Part shown: positions 31,890-40,169 of the stretch, piece after piece | How the letters are laid out: the number at the start of each line of letters is the position of its first letter | Numbering within the stretch: position 1 is the first letter of the stretch | NCBI RefSeq assembly: GCF_000691225.1 | Contig: NZ_JMSZ01000016.1 | Location: forward strand, 744,001-808,000 | Source of the DNA: Nitrincola lacisaponensis | GTDB lineage: Bacteria; Pseudomonadota; Gammaproteobacteria; Pseudomonadales; Balneatricaceae | Length of the DNA stretch: 64,000 nt | Direction: 5' to 3' | Position numbers and translations under genes: made by a program | The notes under the pieces: model-generated | The model's input: the letters and a program-made list of their open reading frames with translations, nothing else | Database searches by the model: none | Told to the model about the DNA's origin: nothing

Positions 31890-33031
31890 TGGGCCCGCTC
31901 TGACATCTCGGCAAGCAGGGACAGCTTGCGATCATTACGTAACACCTCAAAACGCACGGTTTCACCCGGCTTGGTGCGGGCAATCCGTCGCATCAGATCG
32001 CGTCCGGTGGTAATCGTTTCTGAATTGATTGCCAGTAGAATGTCGCCGGGCTCCAGACCTGCTCTATGTGCCGGTCCGTTACGGACAATCCCTGAAACAA
32101 TCACGCCATGGCTGGATTCGAGATTAAATGACTCGGCCAGTTGAGGCGTCAGCTCCTGAACCTCGATGCCCAGCCAGCCACGAATAACGCGTCCGTGTTC
32201 TATCAGATCCTGCATCACCTGACGGGCAGTGATGGCCGGAATGGCAAAGCCGATACCGTGTGAACCACCTGACTGGGAAAAAATGGCAGTGTTGATGCCG
32301 ACAAGATGTCCATTCGGATCAATCAGTGCACCTCCGGAGTTACCCGGATTGATGGCTGCATCGGTTTGAATGAAATTTTCATAGGTGGTGAGGCCGATGC
32401 TGTTGCGCCCCGTCGCACTGACGATCCCCTGGGTGACTGTCTGGCCTACGCCGAAGGGGTTGCCGATAGCCAGTACCACATCTCCGACCCGTAGCACATC
32501 ACTGGTGTTCAGAATGATACTGGGCAGGTTTGGCAAACCAATCTTGAGCAGTGCCAGGTCTGTTTCCGGGTCACTACCAATCACCTCGGCTAGAGCCTCG
32601 CGGCCATCCTGAAGTGATACAACAATGCTGTCTGCGCCGCTGATAACGTGATTATTGGTCACGACATAGCCTTGCGGGCTGAGAATGACACCTGAACCCA
32701 GACTTGACTGTATGCGCTCTTGTTGCGGCAGCCGGTCAATATTAAAGAACTGTTGGAACAGCGGATCACTCAACAAGGGATTAGCCGGCTGGCGCACGAC
32801 GGTTTGCGTATAGATATTGACGACGGCGGGTGATGCCCGATCCACGGCATCAGCATACGACAGGCGCATAGGTACCGCCCGTTCCTGTTGAGCAGGTTGA
32901 GTCTGGGTTTCCAGTATTTCGACAGTAGTGATGCGTTGCATCGCCGAGGGATCGAAGAAAAACTGAATTATCAGTAAGGCTGCCAGAATACCGGTGGTGA
33001 CCGGCCAGGACAGGAGTTTAAATTTACCCAT
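31877..33031 (-). CDS. algW: DegS/AlgW-type periplasmic serine protease
   Basis: A 384-residue HtrA-family protease anchored by one N-terminal helix (about 10-27). In relatives it cleaves the anti-sigma factor RseA/MucA in response to outer membrane protein stress. The triad is visible: His in TNNHVISGAD, Asp in TDLALLKI, Ser in NPGNSGGALI. A single PDZ domain (about 265-375) follows. ATG at 33031 is chosen because it puts the helix at the N-terminus; the frame extends 60 codons further with no family support. Position beside nif3 and zapG matches the pseudomonad algW locus. Confidence 0.92.
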   Translation of the reverse strand: MGKFKLLSWPVTTGILAALLIIQFFFDPSAMQRITTVEILETQTQPAQQERAVPMRLSYADAVDRASPAVVNIYTQTVVRQPANPLLSDPLFQQFFNIDRLPQQERIQSSLGSGVILSPQGYVVTNNHVISGADSIVVSLQDGREALAEVIGSDPETDLALLKIGLPNLPSIILNTSDVLRVGDVVLAIGNPFGVGQTVTQGIVSATGRNSIGLTTYENFIQTDAAINPGNSGGALIDPNGHLVGINTAIFSQSGGSHGIGFAIPAITARQVMQDLIEHGRVIRGWLGIEVQELTPQLAESFNLESSHGVIVSGIVRNGPAHRAGLEPGDILLAINSETITTGRDLMRRIARTKPGETVRFEVLRNDRKLSLLAEMSERAQPAR

Positions 33032-33096
33032 ACATCCGTTTCGTTTAGAGTGATGCGCTATTATACGTATCTGTGATGAAAATTGGGAATTGTGCC

Positions 33097-33867
33097 ATGA
33101 ACTATAATAGTGTCGAGTTAAAGGCGCTGGTGGAATACTGTGATCAAACGCTGAATTCAGCGGCTTTTCGGGATTATTGTCCAAACGGCCTGCAGGTACA
33201 GGGGCGACCACAGGTACAGAAAATCATGACCGGTGTGACGGCATGTCAGGCGTTGCTGGATGAAGCGGTAGCCTGGGGGGCTGATCTGGTTTTGGTACAT
33301 CATGGCTATTTCTGGAAAGGGGAGTCGCCGGTGCTGACCGGTATCAAATATCGGCGAATCCGTACCCTGCTACTCAATGATATCAGCCTGCTGGCGTATC
33401 ACTTGCCGCTCGATGCTCACCCGGTTCTGGGGAATAATGCCCGCCTGGGTATGCGTCTGGGCCTGGAAACTGAAGACAGTATGGAGCCAGGAAACCCTCA
33501 GGGGCTTGGAAATATTGGACGCCTGTCTGAGCCCTGTTCATTGAAGGCATTCAGCCAGCGCATTCAGCAGTTACTGGATCGTGAGCCTCAGGTCATTGCG
33601 GGTGGCTCGCATAAGGTCAGCAAGGTCGCCTGGTGTACAGGGGCAGCAGAGCGTTATATTGAAACGGCATTGGCCATGGGCGCGGATACCTATATCAGTG
33701 GTGAAATCTCTGAGCCTGTCGTACATATTGCGCGCGAGGCGGGTATTCACTATATCGGTGCGGGGCATCATGCGACTGAGCGTTATGGTGTGCAGGCTTT
33801 GGGTGAGCATCTGGCGCGCCACTTTGGACTGGAGCACCGTTTTGCAGAGATTGCCAATCCGGTTTGA
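33097..33867 (+). CDS. Nif3-family dinuclear metal-binding protein (YbgI-like)
   Basis: A 256-residue Nif3/YbgI protein. Metal-site histidines are visible in LVLVHHGYFWKG and GHHATERYGVQAL, with AYHLPLDAHP between them. The family binds a two-metal centre; it is often named GTP cyclohydrolase type 2, but its physiological role is not settled. ATG at 33097 gives the usual N-terminus (ELKALVEYCDQTL); a GTG eight codons upstream is possible. Divergent from algW by 65 bases. Confidence 0.9.
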   Translation: MNYNSVELKALVEYCDQTLNSAAFRDYCPNGLQVQGRPQVQKIMTGVTACQALLDEAVAWGADLVLVHHGYFWKGESPVLTGIKYRRIRTLLLNDISLLAYHLPLDAHPVLGNNARLGMRLGLETEDSMEPGNPQGLGNIGRLSEPCSLKAFSQRIQQLLDREPQVIAGGSHKVSKVAWCTGAAERYIETALAMGADTYISGEISEPVVHIAREAGIHYIGAGHHATERYGVQALGEHLARHFGLEHRFAEIANPV

Positions 33868-33878
33868 CCGGATTGGCA
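33852..33878. terminator. perfect inverted repeat at the nif3-zapG convergence
   Basis: TGCCAATCCGG (33852-33862) and CCGGATTGGCA (33868-33878) form an 11-base-pair stem with a five-base loop that contains the TGA of the Nif3 gene. Likely a bidirectional terminator, without a strong T-run. Confidence 0.6.
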
Positions 33879-33885
33879 GAGGACG

Positions 33886-34422
33886 TTATTTCTGGCCGGG
33901 TTTCTCGGTTTCGTCGTCATTCAGGCCCGGGTCCGGTTGTGGTGGCTTATTCAGGTCGCTATCAGTGGACTTTTTCAAGCCGTAGCGATCTGACAGGGTG
34001 CCTTCATCATCCGGCTTTTTCGGTGCCCAGTCTTTCGGTGCTTCCGGTGTTGGCTCGGCTTCTTCCTTGGCCTTCACAGGTTGCGTCGCGCTGTTTTGTG
34101 TCGCTTCCAGTTTGGGTTGCAAGGACGACTGCAAGGCGCGACCGGGTGTCTGGTCCGGGCACAGATTTTGAGCGCCGGTTGCCAGGTGCTGGTGCACTTT
34201 GCGGTATTGCTCGGTCAGTTCGTTAACCAGGTTCGCTGTTTGTTCAAAGTGGCTGGTCACTTCCTGTTTGTAACGGTCCATTTCTGCTCGTGAACCCTTC
34301 AGTTCATCTTCGAGTATGCGGCGACGTGTTTCATTACCACCGGATTTACCCATCAGATAACCGATCAGTACACCGACTGCCAGTGCGACTACTGCAATAA
34401 TCCAGATCGTTTCCTGTTCCAC
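33886..34422 (-). CDS. zapG: Z-ring associated protein ZapG (YhcB, DUF1043)
   Basis: A 178-residue inner membrane protein: one N-terminal helix (about 4-24, WIIAVVALAVGVLIGYLMG), then a coiled-coil DUF1043 region (to about 90), then a proline- and charge-rich tail. YhcB/ZapG proteins link cell division, elongation and LPS synthesis. The start is a GTG at 34422 with AGAGGA upstream; the frame continues 52 codons further without family similarity. It is downstream of the adenosyltransferase on the same strand. Confidence 0.87.
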   Translation of the reverse strand: MEQETIWIIAVVALAVGVLIGYLMGKSGGNETRRRILEDELKGSRAEMDRYKQEVTSHFEQTANLVNELTEQYRKVHQHLATGAQNLCPDQTPGRALQSSLQPKLEATQNSATQPVKAKEEAEPTPEAPKDWAPKKPDDEGTLSDRYGLKKSTDSDLNKPPQPDPGLNDDETEKPGQK

Positions 34423-34498
34423 TTGAAGCGTCCTCTTTTCACCTGTTTTCGTTGAGAGTATCCCGTTTCGGTGTGTGCTGTAAAACCCACCCTTGGTC

Positions 34499-35071
34499 TT
34501 AGAGCGTTTCCTGCGGAGAAGGTTGCCAATGAATTTCCTGACCACCCTGCTCGCGAGCCAGTGTCCGGGCAACCACAAACAGCAGATCAGACAGGCGATT
34601 CAAATAACTGGCTCCCATTGGATTAATGGTTTCCTGTTCCAGTCCACCCAGTGAGACCATGCGCCGCTCCGCACGCCGACATACTGAACGCGCCAGATGT
34701 GCAGTAGCTGCTGCCTTGCTGCCGCCGGGCAGAATGAATTCCTTTAAGGGTGGCAGTGCGGTGTTCAACTCATCCAGGTGTTTTTCCAGTAGCGTCACTT
34801 TGTCGAGCGTGATGACCGTGTACCCCGGATCGGCAATAGCCAGCTCGCCTCCCAGGTCAAACAGATCGTTCTGCAAGCGCGACAGGAGTGCTGTTAGCGG
34901 ATGTGGCGGATCGAGTTCGGCGATCAGCAGCCCAATCAGACTGTTCAGCTCGTCTACATCCCCAAGGGTTTCAATGCGTGGGTGAGATTTTGGGATACGC
35001 TTGCCGTTGGCAAGCCCTGTCGTTCCTTTATCTCCACTGCGAGTGTAGATACGATCAAGTCTGTCTGACAT
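34499..35071 (-). CDS. PduO-type cob(I)alamin adenosyltransferase
   Basis: A 190-residue enzyme that transfers the adenosyl group of ATP to cobalamin to make coenzyme B12. The N-terminal ATP-binding motif IYTRSGDKGTTGL and the helix HLARSVCRRAERRMV with its Arg/Glu set are intact, so it should be active. It lies downstream of btuB on the same strand, so it may be partly under the cobalamin riboswitch. Compare the diverged paralog at 41871. Confidence 0.94.
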   Translation of the reverse strand: MSDRLDRIYTRSGDKGTTGLANGKRIPKSHPRIETLGDVDELNSLIGLLIAELDPPHPLTALLSRLQNDLFDLGGELAIADPGYTVITLDKVTLLEKHLDELNTALPPLKEFILPGGSKAAATAHLARSVCRRAERRMVSLGGLEQETINPMGASYLNRLSDLLFVVARTLAREQGGQEIHWQPSPQETL

Positions 35072-35176
35072 CTGAGTTCGCCTTTTAAAACATTTGATTT
35101 TATTGAAGCATAGTGGGTGGTGTTAGGCAATCAGCTTGCTTAACGGAACGTGCCTGTCAGGTCGATCGAGGTTCCC

Positions 35177-35234
35177 CTTGCCTCTGACACGCCATAAGCA
35201 CATCCCTGTGGGCTTTGCAGAGGTCAGAGGCAAG
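35177..35234 (-). repeat. 12-base inverted repeat in the btuB-adenosyltransferase gap
   Basis: CTTGCCTCTGAC (35177-35188) and GTCAGAGGCAAG (35223-35234) are perfectly complementary across 34 bases. An outer GGTT/AACC pair adds to the stem, and the loop contains a small CACA/TGTG helix. It lies in the 181-base gap downstream of btuB. It could be a btuB terminator or an mRNA processing or regulatory structure. I see no second copy in the window and no T-run. Confidence 0.55.
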
Positions 35235-35252
35235 TCAAACCACTATCGCCTT

Positions 35253-37091
35253 TTAAAAGCGATAAGTCAGGCTGGTTTCGAAGTAGCGTCCCGGGGTGTT
35301 GTAGCCAATCGCCTGCTCATAATCCTTATCGAACAGGTTGTCGATTTTGGCACGTAATGTCCAGTCAGGCGACAGGTGCCAGTGGGCGCGTGTATGTGCT
35401 AACACATAACCACCCATTTCAAGAGAATCCCAGGCTGAGTTAGCCCTTTTGCCCTGTCCTTCCACTGTAAAACCGGCTCCCCAGTGGGTGACCTGATAAT
35501 CCAGATCAATACGTCCGGACTCTCTGGCTCTGCGAGGGAGCAGCTCATTGTTGCTTCTGTCTTTAGGATTCTGCAGGGTGAGAGAGGTGGACAGGTGCCA
35601 GTTCAGATAGGTATAGCGAGCGGATAGCTCCGCACCTCGGATACGCGCTTCATCCAGATTGTAATTTACCCAGAAGTCATCCAGCACGATCAGGTTATCA
35701 ATTTCATTCTGGAACAGGCGTACTTCTGTTTGGAGCGCTGTGCCAGGCTGGTAACGCCAGTAAAGCTCGTAGTTCGTCGATTTTTCAGGTTGAAGATTCG
35801 GGTTGGCTCCCCAACTGGCAGGGCCATAAAGCTCCATCAGGTTGGGCGCGCGGTAGCCTTGAGAGATGCTGGCACCCAGGTTGTGCTGATTGCTAACCTG
35901 CCAATCCAGTCCCAGATTTCCGGTGGTCTGGTTGCCGAAAAACTCATCATCATCGTGGCGTAAACCGGCTGACAGCGTCCAGTCATCAGTCAACTGATAT
36001 TGGGTTTGCGCAAAGATGCCGAAAATATCTCGTCGATCCTGTGTGAAGCCTGTCCCTTTCAAAATCCGCTCTTTTTGCGCATCAAATCCGGAGACCAGAT
36101 TGAAGGAGTCTGTGGTGAGTGTCGCCTTGATCCCGAGCTGATCACGCTGCGTTTGCGTTCGGCCATTGGCTTCACCTTCAAAAAAGTCTTTGCGGTCCTC
36201 ATCCATCCTTTGTAACAGCGTATCAATCTGCCAGGCTTCGGTGAGCTGATGTGTCCATCCCAGGCTCAGTGTTTGCAGTGTGAACTCTTCCTTGCACGCG
36301 TCAGATGTATTCCATGAGGCGTCAGAGCAGTTGTCATACTGGTTATCACCCTGGCTACGCAAATAGCCTGCTGACAGGGTATTACGCTCGTTCAGGTCGT
36401 GCTCAAGCTGTAAGCGAAGACCGTAGTGCTCATAGCCGTCCTTTTCACCTGATGTATCAGCAGGTCTGGCATTGAAACCATCGGTTTCACGATAGTTCAG
36501 TGCTGAGGTAAAACGTGTTGCTTCACTGGCTGCTGCGTAACTGGCATCGATCAGACGGGTGTTCTGATTGCCGGCACCGACACGAATCTCTCCCTGGTTG
36601 GTAGATGCAGTCGCTTGACGGGTGATGATATTCACAACCCCGCCTATGGCATCGGCACCCCAGACACTGGATTGAGGACCACGTACAATTTCTATACGTT
36701 CAATTTGGCTAACCGGTAAAAACTGCCAGCTGGCGCGACCATCGGTTGGGCTGTTGATTTTCACTCCATCAATCAGTACCAGCGTGTGGTTGGAGTTGGT
36801 GCCGCGCATAAACAGGCTGGTGACTGAACCCGCGCCGCCATTGCTGGCAAATTCAACGCCAGCTGTGCCGCGCAGCAGTTGCGCTACTGAATCTGGTTGC
36901 AGGCGTTCGATATCGGCACGGGTGATCACTGTCGTGGCTGCCAGGGATTCAGCGAGTGGTTGTTCCATGCGTAAAGGGGTGGTCACAGTGACTTGCAAGG
37001 GATCCAGCTGTACCGGGTTGGCCAGCAGTGGTGTACTGATTGCGGTCAGTGCCGATATCAGCAGGGGGTATTTAAATCGGGAGTGTTTCAA
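35253..37091 (-). CDS. btuB: TonB-dependent vitamin B12 receptor BtuB
   Basis: A 612-residue outer membrane receptor for cobalamins. A signal peptide (about 1-25, ending in LLA) is followed by a TonB box region (PLQVTVTTPL), a plug domain (about 45-160, with LMRGTNSNHTLVLIDGVKIN) and a 22-strand barrel ending in the aromatic ETSLTYRF. TTG at 37091 is the start, with GAGG seven bases upstream. An apparent longer frame reading back to 37223 would run into the riboswitch and is rejected. Function is supported by the cobalamin riboswitch upstream. Confidence 0.95.
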   Translation of the reverse strand: MKHSRFKYPLLISALTAISTPLLANPVQLDPLQVTVTTPLRMEQPLAESLAATTVITRADIERLQPDSVAQLLRGTAGVEFASNGGAGSVTSLFMRGTNSNHTLVLIDGVKINSPTDGRASWQFLPVSQIERIEIVRGPQSSVWGADAIGGVVNIITRQATASTNQGEIRVGAGNQNTRLIDASYAAASEATRFTSALNYRETDGFNARPADTSGEKDGYEHYGLRLQLEHDLNERNTLSAGYLRSQGDNQYDNCSDASWNTSDACKEEFTLQTLSLGWTHQLTEAWQIDTLLQRMDEDRKDFFEGEANGRTQTQRDQLGIKATLTTDSFNLVSGFDAQKERILKGTGFTQDRRDIFGIFAQTQYQLTDDWTLSAGLRHDDDEFFGNQTTGNLGLDWQVSNQHNLGASISQGYRAPNLMELYGPASWGANPNLQPEKSTNYELYWRYQPGTALQTEVRLFQNEIDNLIVLDDFWVNYNLDEARIRGAELSARYTYLNWHLSTSLTLQNPKDRSNNELLPRRARESGRIDLDYQVTHWGAGFTVEGQGKRANSAWDSLEMGGYVLAHTRAHWHLSPDWTLRAKIDNLFDKDYEQAIGYNTPGRYFETSLTYRF

Positions 37092-37152
37092 GGTTGTATC
37101 CTCATACGCTAATTCAGGGCGTGATGAGGGAGGGAAAGCCAAAGGAACAGGA

Positions 37153-37171
37153 CTGTCTGAACAGCAGACAG
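37153..37171 (-). terminator. hairpin in the btuB leader, probable riboswitch expression platform
   Basis: CTGTCTG (37153-37159) and CAGACAG (37165-37171) pair perfectly. On the transcribed (minus) strand the stem is followed by TCCTGTTCCTTT, a loose T-rich run. It lies about 50 bases after the aptamer and 60 before the btuB start, so it fits an intrinsic terminator formed when cobalamin is bound. Confidence 0.5.
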
Positions 37172-37221
37172 GTCTGTATGTTTGACCGGGTGAAGCCCTC
37201 CGCAACACCAACAGTGATCCC

Positions 37222-37388
37222 ACTCAGGCCGGTATCCGGGCTTGATGCGGCGCATTGCGCGATTCACCGCGCCTTCCCGTACTTGAAAGTACAGTGGCAT
37301 CAGCGGTGACAACATCTTACCGTTGCGGGGGCAGCACAGGTCTTTCACCTGTTTCCCGTTTAACCCTGTGCATGGCACAAGGCACCTG
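37222..37388 (-). promoter_or_regulatory. cobalamin (B12) riboswitch
   Basis: Read on the minus strand, this stretch carries the signature pieces of the cobalamin aptamer in order: GGTGCC, AAACGGGAAACAGGTG, CTGTGCTGCCCCCGCAACGG, the B12-box region GATGCCACTGT, GGGAAGGCGCGGTG, and a closing CCCGGATACCGGCC. It is about 130 bases upstream of btuB and should lower btuB expression when adenosylcobalamin is abundant. Ends are approximate. Confidence 0.93.
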
Positions 37389-37562
37389 AGTGTAGAAGTT
37401 CGATAAAGCTGAAATTTTGGCTTTGTGTCTTCGTCACGAAGTTTGATGTAACGAAAACTCTAAGCACAAAACCCCAAGATTCTACCTGATTCTAACGAAA
37501 ATCGTCATCTATTTTTAAAAAAGTCTGGATACACTTTGACAGAGAGAGTATCTGACTGATTG

Positions 37563-37592
37563 TTGACGATTAACTTTTGTTTCCTTTATGCT
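37563..37592 (+). promoter_or_regulatory. possible promoter for the AT-rich two-gene unit
   Basis: TTGACG (37563-37568), 18 bases, then TATGCT (37587-37592), about 70 bases before the ATG at 37664. The gap 37389-37663 is AT-rich. It also holds a palindrome CTTCGT-C-ACGAAG (37429-37441) and a direct repeat GATTCTA-CCT-GATTCTA (37478-37494). No gene is seen in it. Confidence 0.4.
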
Positions 37593-37663
37593 TCCAAAGC
37601 ATTGTATTGGTAGCTCATGCAGGATTTTGAGCTTCGAAAATCGTCATAAGGAGTTTGACCCCC

Positions 37664-38677
37664 ATGTCTTCAACATTTTCCTCTTGCACCCAATCACGCC
37701 AGCTTCATCGTTCTATTCAACAGCGCCTCGAAAATCAACTCATGGAAGAATTTCGCATCAACGCCAATACCTTGATTGTATTGGACCTCCCTCATCTGCT
37801 GTCCGTCTGGGTTGAATCCAAGCGTAGACAAGGTCTTAATAATGAAAAGATAGCTGAGGCCTTCACTCAATTAGAGCCCAACAGCCCGTCTTTGCCGCAA
37901 CTGATCTTTGGCTCGTCAGGCTACAGGCTGGTTCAGGATCAGTCAGGTACATTCCTGAGTGCTACGATGGAAAGCCATGCATTGAAAGTGATGATGGACG
38001 ATTTCAGACGTTCAGGTAATTTATGGGGAGACTACCGAATTACCCACGGGAATGGACGCTACCATGTCATATTTACAGGCAACCAGAGACTTCGAAATTT
38101 GGTAAAAGGAACACGTTATCTAGCCAGTAATCCTTTAATGATTCAACTGGGGATCGCCGTACCTGCTGAAATGTTAAAAATTGGTATTAAACAAAGTACT
38201 TTTATTACCTTGATTATTTCAGGCGGCACGCATGGTATCCGCTGGGTTTTTGATGATGCCTATATCTGGACGCACTTTGTTTCAAATATATCGATTGATT
38301 TGATGAAAGCGGCATTGGCTGCTTTGGCAGGTGTCGCGGCAATGTACATCGCTGGTAAACGAGCAACACAGGTCATTGTTGTAAAACTCTGGGGGTTATT
38401 TGTTGGATTTAGTGCAGGTTATGGAGCATCTCTAATTTCCAATGAAAGCATCCAAGATGCGACTACACAAATGGCACAGGATATAGCGCAAACCTATGTT
38501 CAGGTTTATGGTGCAATCTCAAATCCATCCGGTGTTATCATTGAGACAGGTGATCGAGCAAAAGATGTCTTGATCTGTTCCGCAGATGTGACTTTTGAGA
38601 GAGTCGAAACCATCATTCGAGACAACATAAATCGAGCGGTGCGCCCATTTATCAACCCAATACAGAGGTTCTATTAA
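37664..38677 (+). CDS. hypothetical protein with hydrophobic C-terminal region, toxin-like
   Basis: A 337-residue protein of unknown function. Residues 1-145 are hydrophilic and mixed. The motif KGTRYLASNP (148-157) opens a hydrophobic C-terminal part with two or three membrane-type segments (about 178-196, 212-230, 237-258) separated by DDAYIWTHFVSNISIDLMK, and a soluble tail follows. From memory, the pattern G-T-R-Y-x-x-x-N-P followed by glycine-rich helices and W-(T)-x-(F/L)-(V)-x-x-(L/I)-x-x-D-x-x-K occurs in YafU-like and pore-forming toxin tails. That match is inference. There is no signal peptide, PAAR or Rhs part. AAGGAG precedes the ATG. GC is visibly lower than in the flanking cobalamin genes. 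The membrane protein at 38680 starts two bases after its stop. Confidence 0.75.
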   Translation: MSSTFSSCTQSRQLHRSIQQRLENQLMEEFRINANTLIVLDLPHLLSVWVESKRRQGLNNEKIAEAFTQLEPNSPSLPQLIFGSSGYRLVQDQSGTFLSATMESHALKVMMDDFRRSGNLWGDYRITHGNGRYHVIFTGNQRLRNLVKGTRYLASNPLMIQLGIAVPAEMLKIGIKQSTFITLIISGGTHGIRWVFDDAYIWTHFVSNISIDLMKAALAALAGVAAMYIAGKRATQVIVVKLWGLFVGFSAGYGASLISNESIQDATTQMAQDIAQTYVQVYGAISNPSGVIIETGDRAKDVLICSADVTFERVETIIRDNINRAVRPFINPIQRFY

Positions 38678-38679
38678 AG

Positions 38680-39291
38680 ATGAAAGAACCTCGATTAATT
38701 ATGGGGCGATCAGTTTTAAGGTATGTTCTTGAAGGAATGGTTATTATTATTGGCTCTTCTTTGTTAGCTTTATGGAGTGTATTTTCTTCTCTAAAATTGG
38801 TTAACACATATTTTGAATCTGCAAGCTTATTAGAGCCATTATTTGTAATTAATACCATACATTATGGGGGCTTGTTTGTTGGGGTCGGACTATTTTTTTT
38901 AACACTACATACTATCAAAGAAACTCTTTTTAAAGCTCTTGAATGGGATGGGAAACCTGTTTCGGCTAAACTCAATAAATTATTGATAACTCCACTGATA
39001 GCCCTTGTCTTCCTAATACTTCCATTAACTTATGCAGGACACTTTCTGACCAAGTACCAAATCACACAAAAAGGCTTTTATTACTGTGATAGTCTAAGAC
39101 ACAAAGATCGTCTGCGTGGTTCTTTTGTGTTAGAAAAAGAAGACTGCTACGACAATAAATTACAGCAAATTATGCTTCAACAAGGCAAAAATAATCAACT
39201 GATTCTTGAAGAGGCTCGTCTTTACTTACTGAATAAACATCGGGATCAGAGAACTCAGGCTGAGCAGACAGTGGACTCTATGGATCCATGA
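38680..39291 (+). CDS. hypothetical three-helix membrane protein, candidate immunity partner
   Basis: A 203-residue protein with three predicted membrane helices (about 16-38, 56-80, 100-121). A soluble C-terminal domain has two cysteines in FYYCDSLR and EKEDCYD. The layout resembles DUF1240-like small membrane proteins found next to toxins, from memory only. It is strikingly AT-rich: counted blocks give 16 G+C in 60 at 38761-38820 and 19 in 60 at 38881-38940, against 30 in 60 at 41581-41640 in btuD. Tight linkage to the upstream gene suggests a functional pair. No function is proven. Confidence 0.75.
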   Translation: MKEPRLIMGRSVLRYVLEGMVIIIGSSLLALWSVFSSLKLVNTYFESASLLEPLFVINTIHYGGLFVGVGLFFLTLHTIKETLFKALEWDGKPVSAKLNKLLITPLIALVFLILPLTYAGHFLTKYQITQKGFYYCDSLRHKDRLRGSFVLEKEDCYDNKLQQIMLQQGKNNQLILEEARLYLLNKHRDQRTQAEQTVDSMDP

Positions 39292-39356
39292 GTGATGAAG
39301 TCATTGTGTGTTTCCGTTATCCTGCAAGCCCTTACGGATGACACGAAGAACAGTAG

Positions 39357-40169
39357 ATGAAGCAAACAAACCCTCGGACACACTGGCGCTGGCTGTACTG
39401 CTGTCTGCTGTTGGTACAGGCTTTTACTGCCAGTGCAGAGGCACGTTTGCCGGTTGCTCAGCGAATTGTCTCTCTGGATCTGTGCATGGACTGGATGCTG
39501 GTGTACCACCTCAACAGTACATCTGTGGCCGCGTTATCGCCTCTGTATCAACGTTACCCCTTGCCGATCCAGCCTGTGGACTGGCCGGTGCATGACGGTT
39601 CGCTGGAACAGATTTTCAGTTTGCAGCCTGATCTGGTATTGGTGGGTGAGTACAACGCACCGATGCTGCGTAGCCGACTTCAGCGTCTGGGTCTGCCTGT
39701 TCAGGTGGTGCAATTGCCACGCTCACTGGCTGAAGTGGTGGATTATGAGCAGCAGTTGCTGGCTTTGCTTGGGCTGCCGAAGGCGCAGTCGAGTCTAACA
39801 CCAGTTTTGCTGGCAGCTGAGCCGGGTGCACCCAGATTACTGTTGCTGGGTGCGAACGGTATAGGGACGGGGCGTGGAACTTTTGAAGATCAAATACTGG
39901 TGCAGGCGGGATGGCAGAACTATCTGACGGAGTCGGGGTATTTGCGTCTGGATCTTGAGCAGTTGGTTAACGATCCACCTGATGCGCTGCTGTGGGCTGC
40001 ACCCGGCAGTGCTGCGTTGGCAAATCGTTTTGCTGAGCATCCGGCGTTGCTGCAGCGTATTCCGGTTGCGCGTTGGTTAACCACGGATTATTGGCGTTGG
40101 CAGTGTCCGGGTCCCTGGACCTGGGAACTGATTGAACAGCTAAAGCAGGCACGGGAGGCTCTCGATTGA
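39357..40169 (+). CDS. btuF: periplasmic cobalamin-binding protein, BtuF-like
   Basis: A 270-residue class III substrate-binding protein. The signal peptide spans about 1-28 (ending ASA), then RIVSLDLCMDWMLVYHL opens lobe one, and SLEQIFSLQPDLVLVGEYNA is the typical linker-side segment. It overlaps btuC by four bases. The family also binds haem and siderophores; cobalamin is chosen because of the riboswitch, BtuB and adenosyltransferases nearby. No riboswitch is seen in the short gap before it. Confidence 0.83.
   Translation: MKQTNPRTHWRWLYCCLLLVQAFTASAEARLPVAQRIVSLDLCMDWMLVYHLNSTSVAALSPLYQRYPLPIQPVDWPVHDGSLEQIFSLQPDLVLVGEYNAPMLRSRLQRLGLPVQVVQLPRSLAEVVDYEQQLLALLGLPKAQSSLTPVLLAAEPGAPRLLLLGANGIGTGRGTFEDQILVQAGWQNYLTESGYLRLDLEQLVNDPPDALLWAAPGSAALANRFAEHPALLQRIPVARWLTTDYWRWQCPGPWTWELIEQLKQAREALD

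Noticed and set aside
37092-37223. N-terminal extension of btuB
   Set aside because: The extra codons run into the riboswitch leader; TTG at 37091 has a good ribosome binding site and starts a signal peptide.
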